A program made the position numbers and the translations under genes. Positions 34,478 through 42,752 of a stretch of 64,000 nt of DNA are shown piece by piece. This DNA comes from Haliscomenobacter sp965225875 (lineage in GTDB: Bacteria; Bacteroidota; Bacteroidia; Chitinophagales; Saprospiraceae), in assembly GCF_965225875.1 (NCBI RefSeq), contig NZ_CBDDBS010000002.1, positions 2,790,001 to 2,854,000 on the forward strand. Reading direction: 5' to 3'. The notes under the pieces were generated by a model. The model was not told the origin of the DNA and ran no database searches. It saw only the letters and a program-made list of their open reading frames with translations. Position 1 is the first letter of the stretch; the number at the start of each line of letters is the position of its first letter.

Positions 34478-35350
34478 TTACTTCATCTCCGCTGGTGGTG
34501 CAAAATACTTTTGATATAAAGCCGACTTCGGTTTCAAATTCTCCAAATTCAACAACTCCACTTTCCGGAAATCAATCGGTTGCCCCTCACTTTGCAAAGC
34601 AATGTACCCCTCCTTTAGCAATTTGCCATCCACCTTGATTTTGGGATCAAAGCCATTTGCTACGCCGCCGCCAATTTGGGGTTGGGAGTATTGCAGCACA
34701 ACCTCTCCATTGATGATGTGGGTGATCAGGGAATCCCCTAGTACGATCAATTCAGCGCGCACCCATTCATCCTTGCCATAGGTTTTGGAGCTCGATTCGA
34801 TGCAGTGGCGAGGGTCTTTTTTACCTTGAAAAATCACATCGGTGCCGGGGGAGCACATGTTGCCGGTGGGGCGGGGTTTGCCGTCGCCCAATCCGGCCAG
34901 GAATTGCATTTCCACCGAGATGGGCCAGTCTTGCTCCTTGGGCATGGTGCGCGGATCCTGGGAATGGAACATCACGCCGCTGTTGAGTTGAGTATAGCTA
35001 GGAGCGTCCTTGCGCCACTCATCGGCAAAGCGGTATTCGATGACCAGGTGATAATGCGAATAAGGTTGTTTGTAATAAAGGTGGCCGTAACGGTTGTTGA
35101 ATTTATCGTACTGGTCGTAGCGCACTTTGATCATGCCATCCTCCACGCGAAAGGTGTTGCCGTAGTTGTCGCCCACTTCGTGGTGGAAAATTTTGACGAT
35201 CCAGTCTTTGGTGTCTTTGCCATTGAATAGGGAGATCCAGCCCTTGGACTCGGCGCTTTTTTTGGTGGTGGAGCAGCTGGAATAGCTCAAAAGGATCAGG
35301 AGTGCGCACAAAGCACCGATACCTCGGATGCTGGAAAATGTTTTTTTCAT
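34478..35350 (-). CDS. DUF1080 (3-keto-disaccharide hydrolase-like) lipoprotein
   Basis: A 290-residue predicted lipoprotein: MKKTFSSIRG start, hydrophobic stretch and a cysteine at YSSCSTT. The mature domain is a concanavalin-like jelly-roll of the DUF1080/3-keto-disaccharide hydrolase family, with GWISLFNGKDTKDW, FRVEDGMIKV, LVIEYRFADEW, NSGVMFHSQDP, and the end segment GYIALQSEGQPIDFRKVELL. The start at 35350 is an ATG at the signal sequence. It is the first gene of the minus-strand carbohydrate run and diverges from the outer-membrane receptor gene across a 106-bp region with an inverted repeat. Likely surface-exposed glycan-processing or glycan-binding. Confidence 0.87.
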   Translation of the reverse strand: MKKTFSSIRGIGALCALLILLSYSSCSTTKKSAESKGWISLFNGKDTKDWIVKIFHHEVGDNYGNTFRVEDGMIKVRYDQYDKFNNRYGHLYYKQPYSHYHLVIEYRFADEWRKDAPSYTQLNSGVMFHSQDPRTMPKEQDWPISVEMQFLAGLGDGKPRPTGNMCSPGTDVIFQGKKDPRHCIESSSKTYGKDEWVRAELIVLGDSLITHIINGEVVLQYSQPQIGGGVANGFDPKIKVDGKLLKEGYIALQSEGQPIDFRKVELLNLENLKPKSALYQKYFAPPAEMK

Positions 35351-35404
35351 TGGAATTTCTCTTGTGATCAAATGCACGGTAAGATATTTATTTCCCCCCA
35401 TCTT

Positions 35405-35455
35405 GGGTGATTTTTTAGTGGTTTCCAGGGCATAGTTTTGTGTAAAAAATCACCC
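35405..35455. promoter_or_regulatory. 13-bp inverted repeat in a divergent promoter region
   Basis: GGGTGATTTTTTA (35405-35417) and TAAAAAATCACCC (35443-35455) are perfect inverted repeats with a 25-bp spacer. The right arm ends one base before the receptor ATG at 35457. In RNA this would form a hairpin that could sequester the receptor start; in DNA it could be a looped operator for both divergent genes. Confidence 0.5.
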
Positions 35456-35456
35456 G

Positions 35457-37892
35457 ATGCTGAAATATTTACCGCTCACCTTATTGGTTTTCATTCAGGT
35501 TACCCTTATCCATGCACAGGTTGCAAGCAATGGAATGATTTCCGGACAAGTTCAACTTGAAAACAACAAGCCCGCCCTCAACGCCACTGTGGTTTTGGAA
35601 CGCAGTGCGGATTCCGTGCTGGTAAAAACGGCTTTACCCAATGAAGATGGTGTTTTTGAGTTTGAAAACATCAAAGCGGGGACCTACGTCGTAGCCGTTT
35701 CACAGGTCGGTTATGGCAAAATCAAATCGGAGGTATTGACCATCGGCGAAAGCAATCAGCTGGTCAAATTGCCCCTGATTGTCTTGAGCCCTCAGGTACA
35801 GTCTTTGACCGGAGTCACCATTGAAGCCAAAAAACCATTCATCGAAAGAAAACTGGATAAACTGGTGGTGAATGTGGAAAACAGCATTGCCAGTGCGGGA
35901 AGCTCAGTGCTGGAAGTGCTGGAGCGGTCACCCGGAGTGATGGTCAATCAGGAAAGCTCCATCAACCTCAAAGGCAAACAGGGCGTAGTGGTGATGATTG
36001 ATGGAAAGCCCTCTCCACTCTCTGGTGCGGATTTGGTAGCCTACCTCAAAAGTGTCCCAGCCTCCAACATTGCCACCATTGAAATCATTACCCAACCCTC
36101 CGCACGGTATGACGCGGCGGGCAATGCAGGCATCATCAACATCAAATTCAAAAAAGACCAACGCCAGGGCCTCAACGGCGCGCTGACCTTGAGTCTTGGC
36201 CAGGGTTTTTACAGCAAACCTTCGGCCAGCATGAATGCCAATTTCCGCAAAAAAAAGTGGAATGTTTTTGGCAATTATTCCCATGCCCAGCCACAGCATT
36301 TTACCCGTTTTTACATCAATCGGAAGTTTTTTGACGCCAACCAGGCCCTGCAATCCACTTTTGATCAAACCTCCTTCATCAAACAACCGATCAGCAGCGA
36401 CAATACTCGCTTTGGAGTGGATTATTACCTGAACAAAAAAACGGTCATCGGGGGCCTCTTTAACCTCAACTGGAATGGCAGTGAACGCGATGGCCGCACC
36501 AATTCCCTGATCACCTTGCCCAGTGGCCAGTTGGATTACACCACTAAAACGGACATCCGCTTGAATGAAAACCGCTTCAATGGCTTTGGCAATTTTAATT
36601 TTAAACACACTTTTGATAGCACAGGCCGGGAGTTAACTACCGACCTTGACTACGGACAGTTCAAGGCCAATACCTTCCAAAACATCAACAATGCCAATTA
36701 CAATGCCGGCAATGCCTTGATTGCGGGGGATAAACTGAACACTGACCAAAATGGCCTTATCACGGTACGATCTTTAAAAGCGGATTATGTAAACCCGCTT
36801 AAAAACAACGCCAAGTTTGAAGCGGGCATTAAGTTGAGCATCGTGGACTCGGACAATGATGTGAAATTTTTTGACGTCACCGAAGAGACGCCCGTACTGG
36901 ATAAAAGCCGCTCCAATCACTTCATTTACCGGGAAAATGTGAATGCTGCCTACGTCAGTTTTGCCAAAACCTTTAAAAAATTTGACCTTCAGGCGGGGCT
37001 GCGTTTGGAACAAACTTCGACCCGAGGAGAACAATTGGCCACAGGTGAGGTGTTCAGCCGCAACTACGCCAACCTGTTTCCCAATTTTGTAATCAACCGG
37101 AAATTATCCGACAAACACCAACTTTCACTCTCCTACGCCAAAAGGATCGACCGCCCGAGTTACCGGCAATTGAATCCCTTCAAAATTTTTGTCGACCCCT
37201 ATACCTACGTGGTGGGCGAACCAACCTTAAAACCGGTACTGACCAATTCCTACGAAGTGAACCATACTTTTTTAAACAAATACGTCACTTCCTTCAGCTA
37301 CGCCAGCACCCGCGAGGTGATCACGGACATTTTTGTGCAGGACGATTTGACCAAAATCTCTTACCAAACCCCGGCCAACCTGCAGGATTTTGACCAGGTC
37401 AACCTTGGTGTTTTTATCCCCATTTCCATCAAAAAATGGCTGAACGCCAACCTCAATGCCAGTGTATACCGGAACCAATATTCCAGTCCGCTGCAAGGGG
37501 GCAATCTGATCAATGATTTCACCGCCTGGGATGCCAGTCTGAACAATACCATTACCCTGGGCAAAGGTTGGAGTGCTGAGTTGAGTGGCTTTTATCAGTC
37601 CAAAAATGCCTGGGGTTTGTTCATCATCCGCAATCTGGCGCAGGTTTCATCCGGCCTGCAAAAAGTATCCAAAGACAAAAACGCCACCTTCAAACTGGCC
37701 ATCTCGGACATTTTTTACACCAACCGCATCGCAGTATTGGTCAAGTACCAAAACATGGACTTTTTCACCGACCGCACCTGGGATTCCAAAGTGGTCACGG
37801 CTTCGTATACACAGCGATTTGGGAAAAACACCGTTACCAGAGCCCGGCAACGCAATAGCGGGGTAGAAGATGAAAGAAGAAGGGTTGGGTAG
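35457..37892 (+). CDS. outer membrane receptor of the TonB-dependent / OMP_b-brl_3 family
   Basis: An 811-residue outer-membrane protein. Signal peptide to ...LIHAQ; residues about 28-110 are a carboxypeptidase-regulatory-like domain (GMISGQVQLENNKPALNATV, FEFENIKAGTYVV); about 115-230 is a plug domain (NVENSIASAGSSVLEVLERSPGV in part, YDAAGNAGIINIKFKK); the rest is a 22-strand-type barrel ending RARQRNSGVEDERRRVG, a typical tail of this family. I see no obvious TonB box. No SusD partner is adjacent. It diverges from the DUF1080-led carbohydrate operon, which hints at related regulation. The ligand is unknown. Confidence 0.88.
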   Translation: MLKYLPLTLLVFIQVTLIHAQVASNGMISGQVQLENNKPALNATVVLERSADSVLVKTALPNEDGVFEFENIKAGTYVVAVSQVGYGKIKSEVLTIGESNQLVKLPLIVLSPQVQSLTGVTIEAKKPFIERKLDKLVVNVENSIASAGSSVLEVLERSPGVMVNQESSINLKGKQGVVVMIDGKPSPLSGADLVAYLKSVPASNIATIEIITQPSARYDAAGNAGIINIKFKKDQRQGLNGALTLSLGQGFYSKPSASMNANFRKKKWNVFGNYSHAQPQHFTRFYINRKFFDANQALQSTFDQTSFIKQPISSDNTRFGVDYYLNKKTVIGGLFNLNWNGSERDGRTNSLITLPSGQLDYTTKTDIRLNENRFNGFGNFNFKHTFDSTGRELTTDLDYGQFKANTFQNINNANYNAGNALIAGDKLNTDQNGLITVRSLKADYVNPLKNNAKFEAGIKLSIVDSDNDVKFFDVTEETPVLDKSRSNHFIYRENVNAAYVSFAKTFKKFDLQAGLRLEQTSTRGEQLATGEVFSRNYANLFPNFVINRKLSDKHQLSLSYAKRIDRPSYRQLNPFKIFVDPYTYVVGEPTLKPVLTNSYEVNHTFLNKYVTSFSYASTREVITDIFVQDDLTKISYQTPANLQDFDQVNLGVFIPISIKKWLNANLNASVYRNQYSSPLQGGNLINDFTAWDASLNNTITLGKGWSAELSGFYQSKNAWGLFIIRNLAQVSSGLQKVSKDKNATFKLAISDIFYTNRIAVLVKYQNMDFFTDRTWDSKVVTASYTQRFGKNTVTRARQRNSGVEDERRRVG

Positions 37893-37984
37893 GTGCCAGC
37901 CTGGACTGCATTTTTGATTGTTTGTCAATCCTGATAGTTATGAGCAGTGAAAAGTAATATCCAGCATTTTTGCAGCTTTCCTGC

Positions 37985-38225
37985 TTTAATTTAACCACGA
38001 CTACGTTTATGCGCTTTGCGCTGTTGAGGCTTCGCTTCTCTTTGCTAAAAGCGACGCAATTGGAACACGGATGCCACGGATTAAACGGATTAGAACGGAT
38101 TTTGACTCACCTTTGGTTCGTCCTTTTCCGCCTGCGGCGGAAAAAAATCCGTTTTTATCCGTGGCATCCGTGGCATCCGTGGCATCCGTGTTGCCATCAT
38201 GCCGCTTTGGTTGAATTAAATCAAG
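37985..38225. repeat. long-hairpin intergenic repeat, ACGGATGCC type
   Basis: The 417-bp gap 37893-38309 is filled mainly by this element. Left arm 38064-38104 has ACGGATG, CACGGAT, AACGGAT and AACGGAT units; right arm 38141-38192 has ATCCG units, four of them as GGCATCCGT-type tandem repeats. The arms pair imperfectly because of unit-number differences. A perfect 9-bp inner hairpin TTTTCCGCC-TGC-GGCGGAAAA lies at 38124-38144, and outer flanks (TTTAATTTAACC / GGTTGAATTAAA) also pair. It sits between co-directional genes. Confidence 0.8.
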
Positions 38226-38309
38226 TGTGAGCAATTATCATTATTATTTCTTACCGCTCGTTGCTATCGGGAATAATCAACATCACAGTGCATTTAAAGC
38301 TAGGAAAAT

Positions 38310-39422
38310 ATGAAAAAAATCATCTTCAGTCTAAGTCTCTTTTTGGGCTTAATACACCTTGTTTCTGCTCAAATCATGCCCCTGACCTCGGAGCCCGACG
38401 GAGGAAACAAAAAAGCCTGGGTAGCCGAACAAATTGGTATTGTCAAAATTGCGATCACTTATGGCCGACCAGGAGTTAAAGGAAGAGAAGGTAAAATTTG
38501 GGGTACCCCTGTGGCGCATTATGGCCTGGTAGATATGGGGCACGGCACCAGCTATGCAGTACCTTGGCGCGCCGGGGCCAACGAAAACACTACCATTTCT
38601 TTTTCGCATCGAGTAAAAATTGAAGGCAAGGATTTGGCTCCCGGGACTTATGGTTTTTTTATCATCAACGGAGAAACCGAAAGTACCCTCATTTTTTCCA
38701 ATAACTCCACGTCCTGGGGTAGCTTTTATTACCAACCCGAAGCCGATGCCCTACGGGTGACGGTGAAAAACCAAAGCCTTCCGAGCAGCGTCGAATGGTT
38801 GAAATACGAATTCATCAATCAAACCGACAATTCGGCCACCATTGCCCTTTCCTGGGAAAAGCGGATGATCCCTTTTAAAGTGGAAGCGGAAACGCAAAAG
38901 TTACAAATCGAGGCCTTCAAAAAAGACTTACAAACCACCCGGTCGCCCGACGATTTTGTACAGGCCGCCAACTATTGCCTACGCAACAACATTGAACTAG
39001 AACAAGCCCTGGCCTGGATCGACCGAGGCATTTATTTCCGCGTCATGGGCGAAAAAACCTTCCGCACTTTGAGCACCAAAGCGGCCATTTTGAGCAAATT
39101 GAACCGGGCGGAGGAAGCCAAAAAAATAATGGAAGAAGCATTGCCGCTGGGAACAGTGCAAGATGTGCATTTTTATGGGCGGACACTACTTAGCTCGGGC
39201 CAGGTTCAGGATGCCTTTAAAGTGTTTAAGGCAAACTATGACAAATACCCCAACGTCTATACTACCAACGTAGGTTTGGGTCGGGCGTATTCGGCTTTAG
39301 GGGATTACAAAAATGCTGCCATCTATATGAAAGCGGCTCTGCCTCTGGCACCAGATAACTTGAATAAAACGAATGTGGAAGTAATGATCAAAAAATTGGA
39401 AGAGGGCAAAAATGTGAATTAG
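38310..39422 (+). CDS. DUF2911 protein with C-terminal TPR-like region
   Basis: A 370-residue secreted protein. The signal peptide ends near ...HLVSAQ. Residues about 35-190 are the DUF2911 domain (ITYGRPGVKGREGKIWG, VPWRAGANENTTISFS, LAPGTYGFFIING, VEWLKYEF). Residues about 200-370 are helical repeats with TPR character (LRNNIELEQALAWIDRGI, AILSKLNRAEEAKKIMEEAL, YSALGDYKNAAIYMKAAL). Molecular function of DUF2911 is not known. It lies downstream of the ACGGAT-type hairpin and ends at a bidirectional terminator shared with the esterase gene. Confidence 0.88.
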   Translation: MKKIIFSLSLFLGLIHLVSAQIMPLTSEPDGGNKKAWVAEQIGIVKIAITYGRPGVKGREGKIWGTPVAHYGLVDMGHGTSYAVPWRAGANENTTISFSHRVKIEGKDLAPGTYGFFIINGETESTLIFSNNSTSWGSFYYQPEADALRVTVKNQSLPSSVEWLKYEFINQTDNSATIALSWEKRMIPFKVEAETQKLQIEAFKKDLQTTRSPDDFVQAANYCLRNNIELEQALAWIDRGIYFRVMGEKTFRTLSTKAAILSKLNRAEEAKKIMEEALPLGTVQDVHFYGRTLLSSGQVQDAFKVFKANYDKYPNVYTTNVGLGRAYSALGDYKNAAIYMKAALPLAPDNLNKTNVEVMIKKLEEGKNVN

Positions 39423-39448
39423 CCAGGTATAAAAAGCCCTAAAATTAG

Positions 39449-39490
39449 AGGAGGGGTACCTTGCCAAAAGCAAAGTACCCCTCCTGTTTT
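39449..39490. terminator. bidirectional intrinsic terminator
   Basis: AGGAGGGGTAC (39449-39459) pairs perfectly with GTACCCCTCCT (39475-39485) around a 15-nt loop and is followed by GTTTTAT. The left flank is A-rich, so it can also work leftward. It lies between the convergent DUF2911 and esterase genes. Confidence 0.8.
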
Positions 39491-39502
39491 ATAATCGCTC
39501 AG

Positions 39503-41113
39503 TTATTGTGCAGCCACCAGTTTGATCAAGTCCTGATCGTGGTGGTAACGGATTTGGCACAAGTTGTCAAAAAACATGGTAGCACCTTTGGCTTCAGTGT
39601 ATTTTTCCCAGGCAGGAAGCCCAGCATGAGCGGGGTTTCCGGTGCGGGCAAAATTGATCCAGGATTGGCTCATTTTTGCCGCCAGGGCATAAGCCTCTTT
39701 GGTTGCTCCGGTCATTTCAGCACAACGGGCAATGTTGTTGAATACAAAAGGCAATTCCATACAGTGCATGGCCTTGTACTTGCCATCCATAACTGGCGAC
39801 TGCCAAGTGAACAAATACATGTACACTGGGGCACCGCCCGCTAAAGACGATTTGACATTGGCCTGATTCACTGAACCTGGGCGGAACGTCATGTCTACAT
39901 CCAACAGATCCGAAGGTTTTTTATCGGTAGGATAGGCCTTTTTTACTGCGGCAACAAAGGCTGTAGTTTTGTCGCCCTGCTGTTTTTTGATGTATTCCAT
40001 TATCTGCTCCTGGCTGCCATTACTCAGTCCGGCACGGCCTGAAGCCATAAATTCGTTTTTCACTGTACCAATCAGCAGCGGAACGTTTTTGGACAATTCC
40101 AGCGCTTCGGGCGACATGGGTTGGTAAGGCAACAAATCGCCGTCAATGCTGGGACCCCAACTGAGTCCAAAACCTGGGATTGTTTTGCCTTCGGCCCGCA
40201 TGCGCTCGGTGATATTCCGCAATGCCTGATTACCCGCAGCGCTCAATTGTGCAAAAGGGATTTTTTGAAGGCTATCAGCCTGATTGGGCGCCAGTTTGAG
40301 CACTTTGAGTACTTCAGCGGTAATGGCTTGGGTTTCCGTTTTTCCCATCATATTTGAACGGAAAGCTCCACTCTGGTTGATGGCTTTGTGGAACAAACCC
40401 TTGGCCGATGGCATGGCCATGAGGGTATTCACCTTGGCACCACCGCCGGATTGGCCGAAGATGGTTACGTTGTTGGGGTCGCCGCCAAAGTTGGCGATAT
40501 TGGCTTTGACCCATTCCAGAGCCACCCGCATGTCGAGGATGCTCAGGTTGGCGGAGTTTTTGTACTTGTCGCCATAAGCCGAAAGGTCCAAATAGCCCAA
40601 AATGTTGAGGCGGTGGTTGATGGACACCACTACCACGTCGCCTTTTTTAGCCAGATTTTCGCCATCATAAGAAGGCAACTCCTGAGAAGAACCTGCGGTA
40701 AAGCCTCCTCCGTGGATCCAAAACATCACCGGGCGTTTTTTGCCGTCGCTGATGCTGGGAGTCCAAACGTTGACGCGCATGCAGTCTTCTCCGGGAAAAC
40801 CCCAGCTGTGGTTGAACACAAATTCTGATTCGTCACCTGCTGCGGTTACGTTGGTGGGGGTCATCAGTGGTGCAACTGGCCCGTAAGTCATCGAACTGCG
40901 CACTCCTGTCCAGGGCTTGGGTTTTTGTGGCGATTCAAAACGCTTGGCCTCGGCGTAGGGAATGCCCTTGTAGGTAAAAATCCCGTTGTTGATGTAGCCC
41001 CGTACTTTACCGGCGTCGGTGTTGGCAACTGCTACGTTTTCGCCCGTGATCTGCTGTGCAAAAGCAGCAATGGCAGCTCCCACTAAAAGGAAGCTCAATC
41101 CTAGTTTTTTCAT
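39503..41113 (-). CDS. carboxylesterase type B (COesterase) family protein
   Basis: A 536-residue secreted serine esterase with a signal peptide ending near ...AAFAQQ. It has the type B signatures YKGIPYAEAKRF, GEDCMRVNVWTP, the oxyanion-hole WIHGGGF and the nucleophile motif FGQSGGGAKVN. A late HCMELPFVFNN segment would supply the catalytic His. Substrate unknown (para-nitrobenzyl esterase-like). The stop is shared with a terminator; the start faces the Nudix-type regulator across a divergent 234-bp region containing a hairpin and palindromes, so it may be one of that regulator's targets. Confidence 0.9.
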   Translation of the reverse strand: MKKLGLSFLLVGAAIAAFAQQITGENVAVANTDAGKVRGYINNGIFTYKGIPYAEAKRFESPQKPKPWTGVRSSMTYGPVAPLMTPTNVTAAGDESEFVFNHSWGFPGEDCMRVNVWTPSISDGKKRPVMFWIHGGGFTAGSSQELPSYDGENLAKKGDVVVVSINHRLNILGYLDLSAYGDKYKNSANLSILDMRVALEWVKANIANFGGDPNNVTIFGQSGGGAKVNTLMAMPSAKGLFHKAINQSGAFRSNMMGKTETQAITAEVLKVLKLAPNQADSLQKIPFAQLSAAGNQALRNITERMRAEGKTIPGFGLSWGPSIDGDLLPYQPMSPEALELSKNVPLLIGTVKNEFMASGRAGLSNGSQEQIMEYIKKQQGDKTTAFVAAVKKAYPTDKKPSDLLDVDMTFRPGSVNQANVKSSLAGGAPVYMYLFTWQSPVMDGKYKAMHCMELPFVFNNIARCAEMTGATKEAYALAAKMSQSWINFARTGNPAHAGLPAWEKYTEAKGATMFFDNLCQIRYHHDQDLIKLVAAQ

Positions 41114-41145
41114 TGCGAATGGATGAAAGTTAAAGAAAGTTGAGA

Positions 41146-41229
41146 AGTTGAGTGGTTGAGAAGTTGAGGCTACCGCAGCGACATAGACACTGGCCGCTCT
41201 AAACTCCTCAACTTCTCAACCGCTCAACT
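41146..41229. repeat. long-hairpin intergenic repeat, GTTGAG type with GCTACCGCAG loop
   Basis: Arms 41146-41168 and 41207-41229 are complementary over 23 bp with one T/G wobble. Tandem units are AGTTGAG, GGTTGAG, AAGTTGAG. The loop starts GCTACCGCAGCGACATAGACA, sharing 14 bases plus TAGACA with the hairpin at 25699-25813. It lies between divergent genes, 33 bp upstream of the esterase start, so here it cannot be a gene-end terminator for either neighbour. Confidence 0.85.
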
Positions 41230-41265
41230 GTAAGTTATTTATGTGTTGTAAATGGGCAAAAATTC

Positions 41266-41299
41266 TATTGTCTCAATTCGTGACAATAATAGCGCTATT
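41266..41299. promoter_or_regulatory. paired palindromes upstream of the Nudix-type regulator
   Basis: TATTGTC (41266-41272) and GACAATA (41282-41288) are a perfect inverted repeat with 9-nt spacer. It abuts a perfect 12-bp palindrome AATAGCGCTATT (41288-41299). Downstream, TACTTTTG (41316-41323) matches the TAnnTTTG -7 consensus 24 nt before the ATG. The arrangement suits autoregulation by the regulator and control of the divergent esterase. Confidence 0.45.
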
Positions 41300-41347
41300 T
41301 TTGAAAAAATCCTATTACTTTTGAGAAAAAAGGTTTGATAGCCCATT

Positions 41348-42061
41348 ATGCAGAAGACTTCTCCACCTACCATCATTGATCATTTACCCCATCTCGCCTA
41401 CGATTCGGTGATTTTTGGATTTTCTGGTACCCAGCTGAAAATCCTAATCATGGAATACCACAACACCAATATTTTTGCACTACCGGGAGGTTTTGTACAA
41501 AAAAATGAACACTTGAATGATGCGGTGAGGCGTGGCCTGAAGGAGCGGACCGGGCTGGACAATATTCACCTGGAGCAGTTTTACACCTTTGGTGATGCCG
41601 ATCGGAACAATGCAGAGCCGATGCGGACCATTTTGATCAAAAACGGGCTTTCTCCCGAAAAATACCATTGGATGTTGGAGCGCTTCATTTCGGTGGCCTA
41701 CTATGCCTTGATCAATTACAAGGATGTGGTGCCACAGCCGGATGCCTTGTCAGATTCTTGTCGTTGGTATCCCGTCAATGCCTTGCCGCCGCTGATGATG
41801 GATCACGCGCTGATCGTTGAAAAAGCCTTACAAACCCTGCGGGACAACCTGGATCGGAAATTGGCGAGGGGCAATCTGTTGCCACCTAAGTTTACCATGA
41901 AAGAATTGCAACAAGCTTATGAAGCGATCTTAGGCACCAAACTGTTGCGCACTACTTTTCAGCGCCGGATGTTGAGTTTGAACTTGTTGGAACGGCACGA
42001 GAAGCAATACTCGGGGGGAGCGCATAAGGCGCCGTATTTGTACAGTTTTATTAAGGGTTGA
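41348..42061 (+). CDS. NrtR/AraR-like Nudix-domain transcriptional regulator
   Basis: A 237-residue protein. Residues about 15-150 are a Nudix fold (DSVIFGFSGTQLKILIMEYH, FALPGGFVQKNEHLNDAVRR); the Nudix box reads GGFVQKNEHLNDAVRRGLKER with Gly and Arg where REUXEE has its catalytic acids, so hydrolase activity is probably lost. Residues about 160-237 form a winged-helix DNA-binding domain (FTMKELQQAYEAILG, RTTFQRRMLSLNLLE) of the NrtR C-terminal type. Such proteins bind a sugar or nucleotide effector and repress carbohydrate or NAD genes. It is autonomous and divergent from the esterase gene. Effector unknown. Confidence 0.87.
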   Translation: MQKTSPPTIIDHLPHLAYDSVIFGFSGTQLKILIMEYHNTNIFALPGGFVQKNEHLNDAVRRGLKERTGLDNIHLEQFYTFGDADRNNAEPMRTILIKNGLSPEKYHWMLERFISVAYYALINYKDVVPQPDALSDSCRWYPVNALPPLMMDHALIVEKALQTLRDNLDRKLARGNLLPPKFTMKELQQAYEAILGTKLLRTTFQRRMLSLNLLERHEKQYSGGAHKAPYLYSFIKG

Positions 42062-42074
42062 GAAGGTTTTTTAG

Positions 42075-42285
42075 CATACTACTGGACATTTTGCTCGGAG
42101 GACATGAATAGCCCCTGGCTTTAGCCTGGGGTCATGGAAACGCTCGCTTGATGGGCTTTAGCCCTAGCACTAATTTAAAACGAGGGCTAAAGCCCAATCA
42201 AGAGGATATTGCGCTGCCCCCAGGCTAAAGCCAGGGGCTATTCATGTCCTCCGCGCCTGAAAAACAAAAATGTCCAGTAGTGTGG
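42075..42285. repeat. palindromic MITE-like element, copy A
   Basis: About 210 bp. Inner arms 42097-42131 and 42218-42252 are perfectly complementary over 35 bp (core GCCCCTGGCTTTAGCCTGGG). Inside is a second perfect 14-bp stem TGGGCTTTAGCCCT / AGGGCTAAAGCCCA (42152-42165, 42183-42196). The ends TACTACTGGACATTTT and AAAATGTCCAGTAGT also pair. It is nearly identical to the element at 44030-44246 but in inverted orientation. Located right after the Nudix-regulator stop. Confidence 0.88.
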
Positions 42286-42293
42286 TTTATTAG

Positions 42294-42752
42294 TTATTGT
42301 TTTACAATCCGTCTGACGGTTTTTTCACCCATAGTTTGTATGGTCAAGTTGTAAATGCCATTTGGTAAATTCGACAAATTCAGGCGATTGTTCTGTTGCG
42401 AAAGTAAGACTTGCCCTGTAGCGTTCGTGAGAAACAGGTTTTGTACTATCTCTTTGGCATCCACGACTATTTCTACACGGGTTGGATTGGGGTACACTTT
42501 AATATCTGAAGGCAGTGTATTGGAGAGCGTTAGCGCATTGCCTTGGATGCTGCTACCGTCTTTGACCGTTAAATCAAAGTAAGCATTAAGTCCCACGCCC
42601 GCCCTTGCAATATCCCAGCCTTGACTTGGAATTTGTGTGCTTTGGTCGGTTACTGCAAAATATTCCTTACCGTTGGAGTCCGAAATCAACCATCCAAAAG
42701 CTTCTTCCCGCTGACTTACGCTCCATTTGAATCGGGCAATTGTAAAACCCAT
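42294..42752 (-). pseudogene. C-terminal fragment of a T9SS-secreted protein
   Basis: The frame encodes a type A T9SS sorting domain at its end (SDIKVYPNPTRVEIVVDAKE, then LPNGIYNLTIQ and RRIVKQ) preceded by only about 70 residues (GWLISDSNGKEYFAV, GVGLNAYFDLTV). There is no signal peptide, and the frame overlaps by about 85 bp the truncated membrane-protein gene that precedes it in another frame. A real T9SS substrate needs an N-terminal signal and cargo domain, so this is the tail of a gene whose front part was lost. The palindromic copy A sits directly beyond its stop. Likely product of a deletion or rearrangement. Confidence 0.65.

Noticed and set aside
38064..38192. Possible CRISPR array in the ACGGATGCC repeats
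   Set aside because: Units are 9-10 bp with no spacers and form an inverted repeat; no cas genes are nearby.
38007..38234. 75-codon minus-strand frame across the ACGGAT repeat
   Set aside because: It is a translation of tandem repeat units (NTDATDATDATD) and not a protein.
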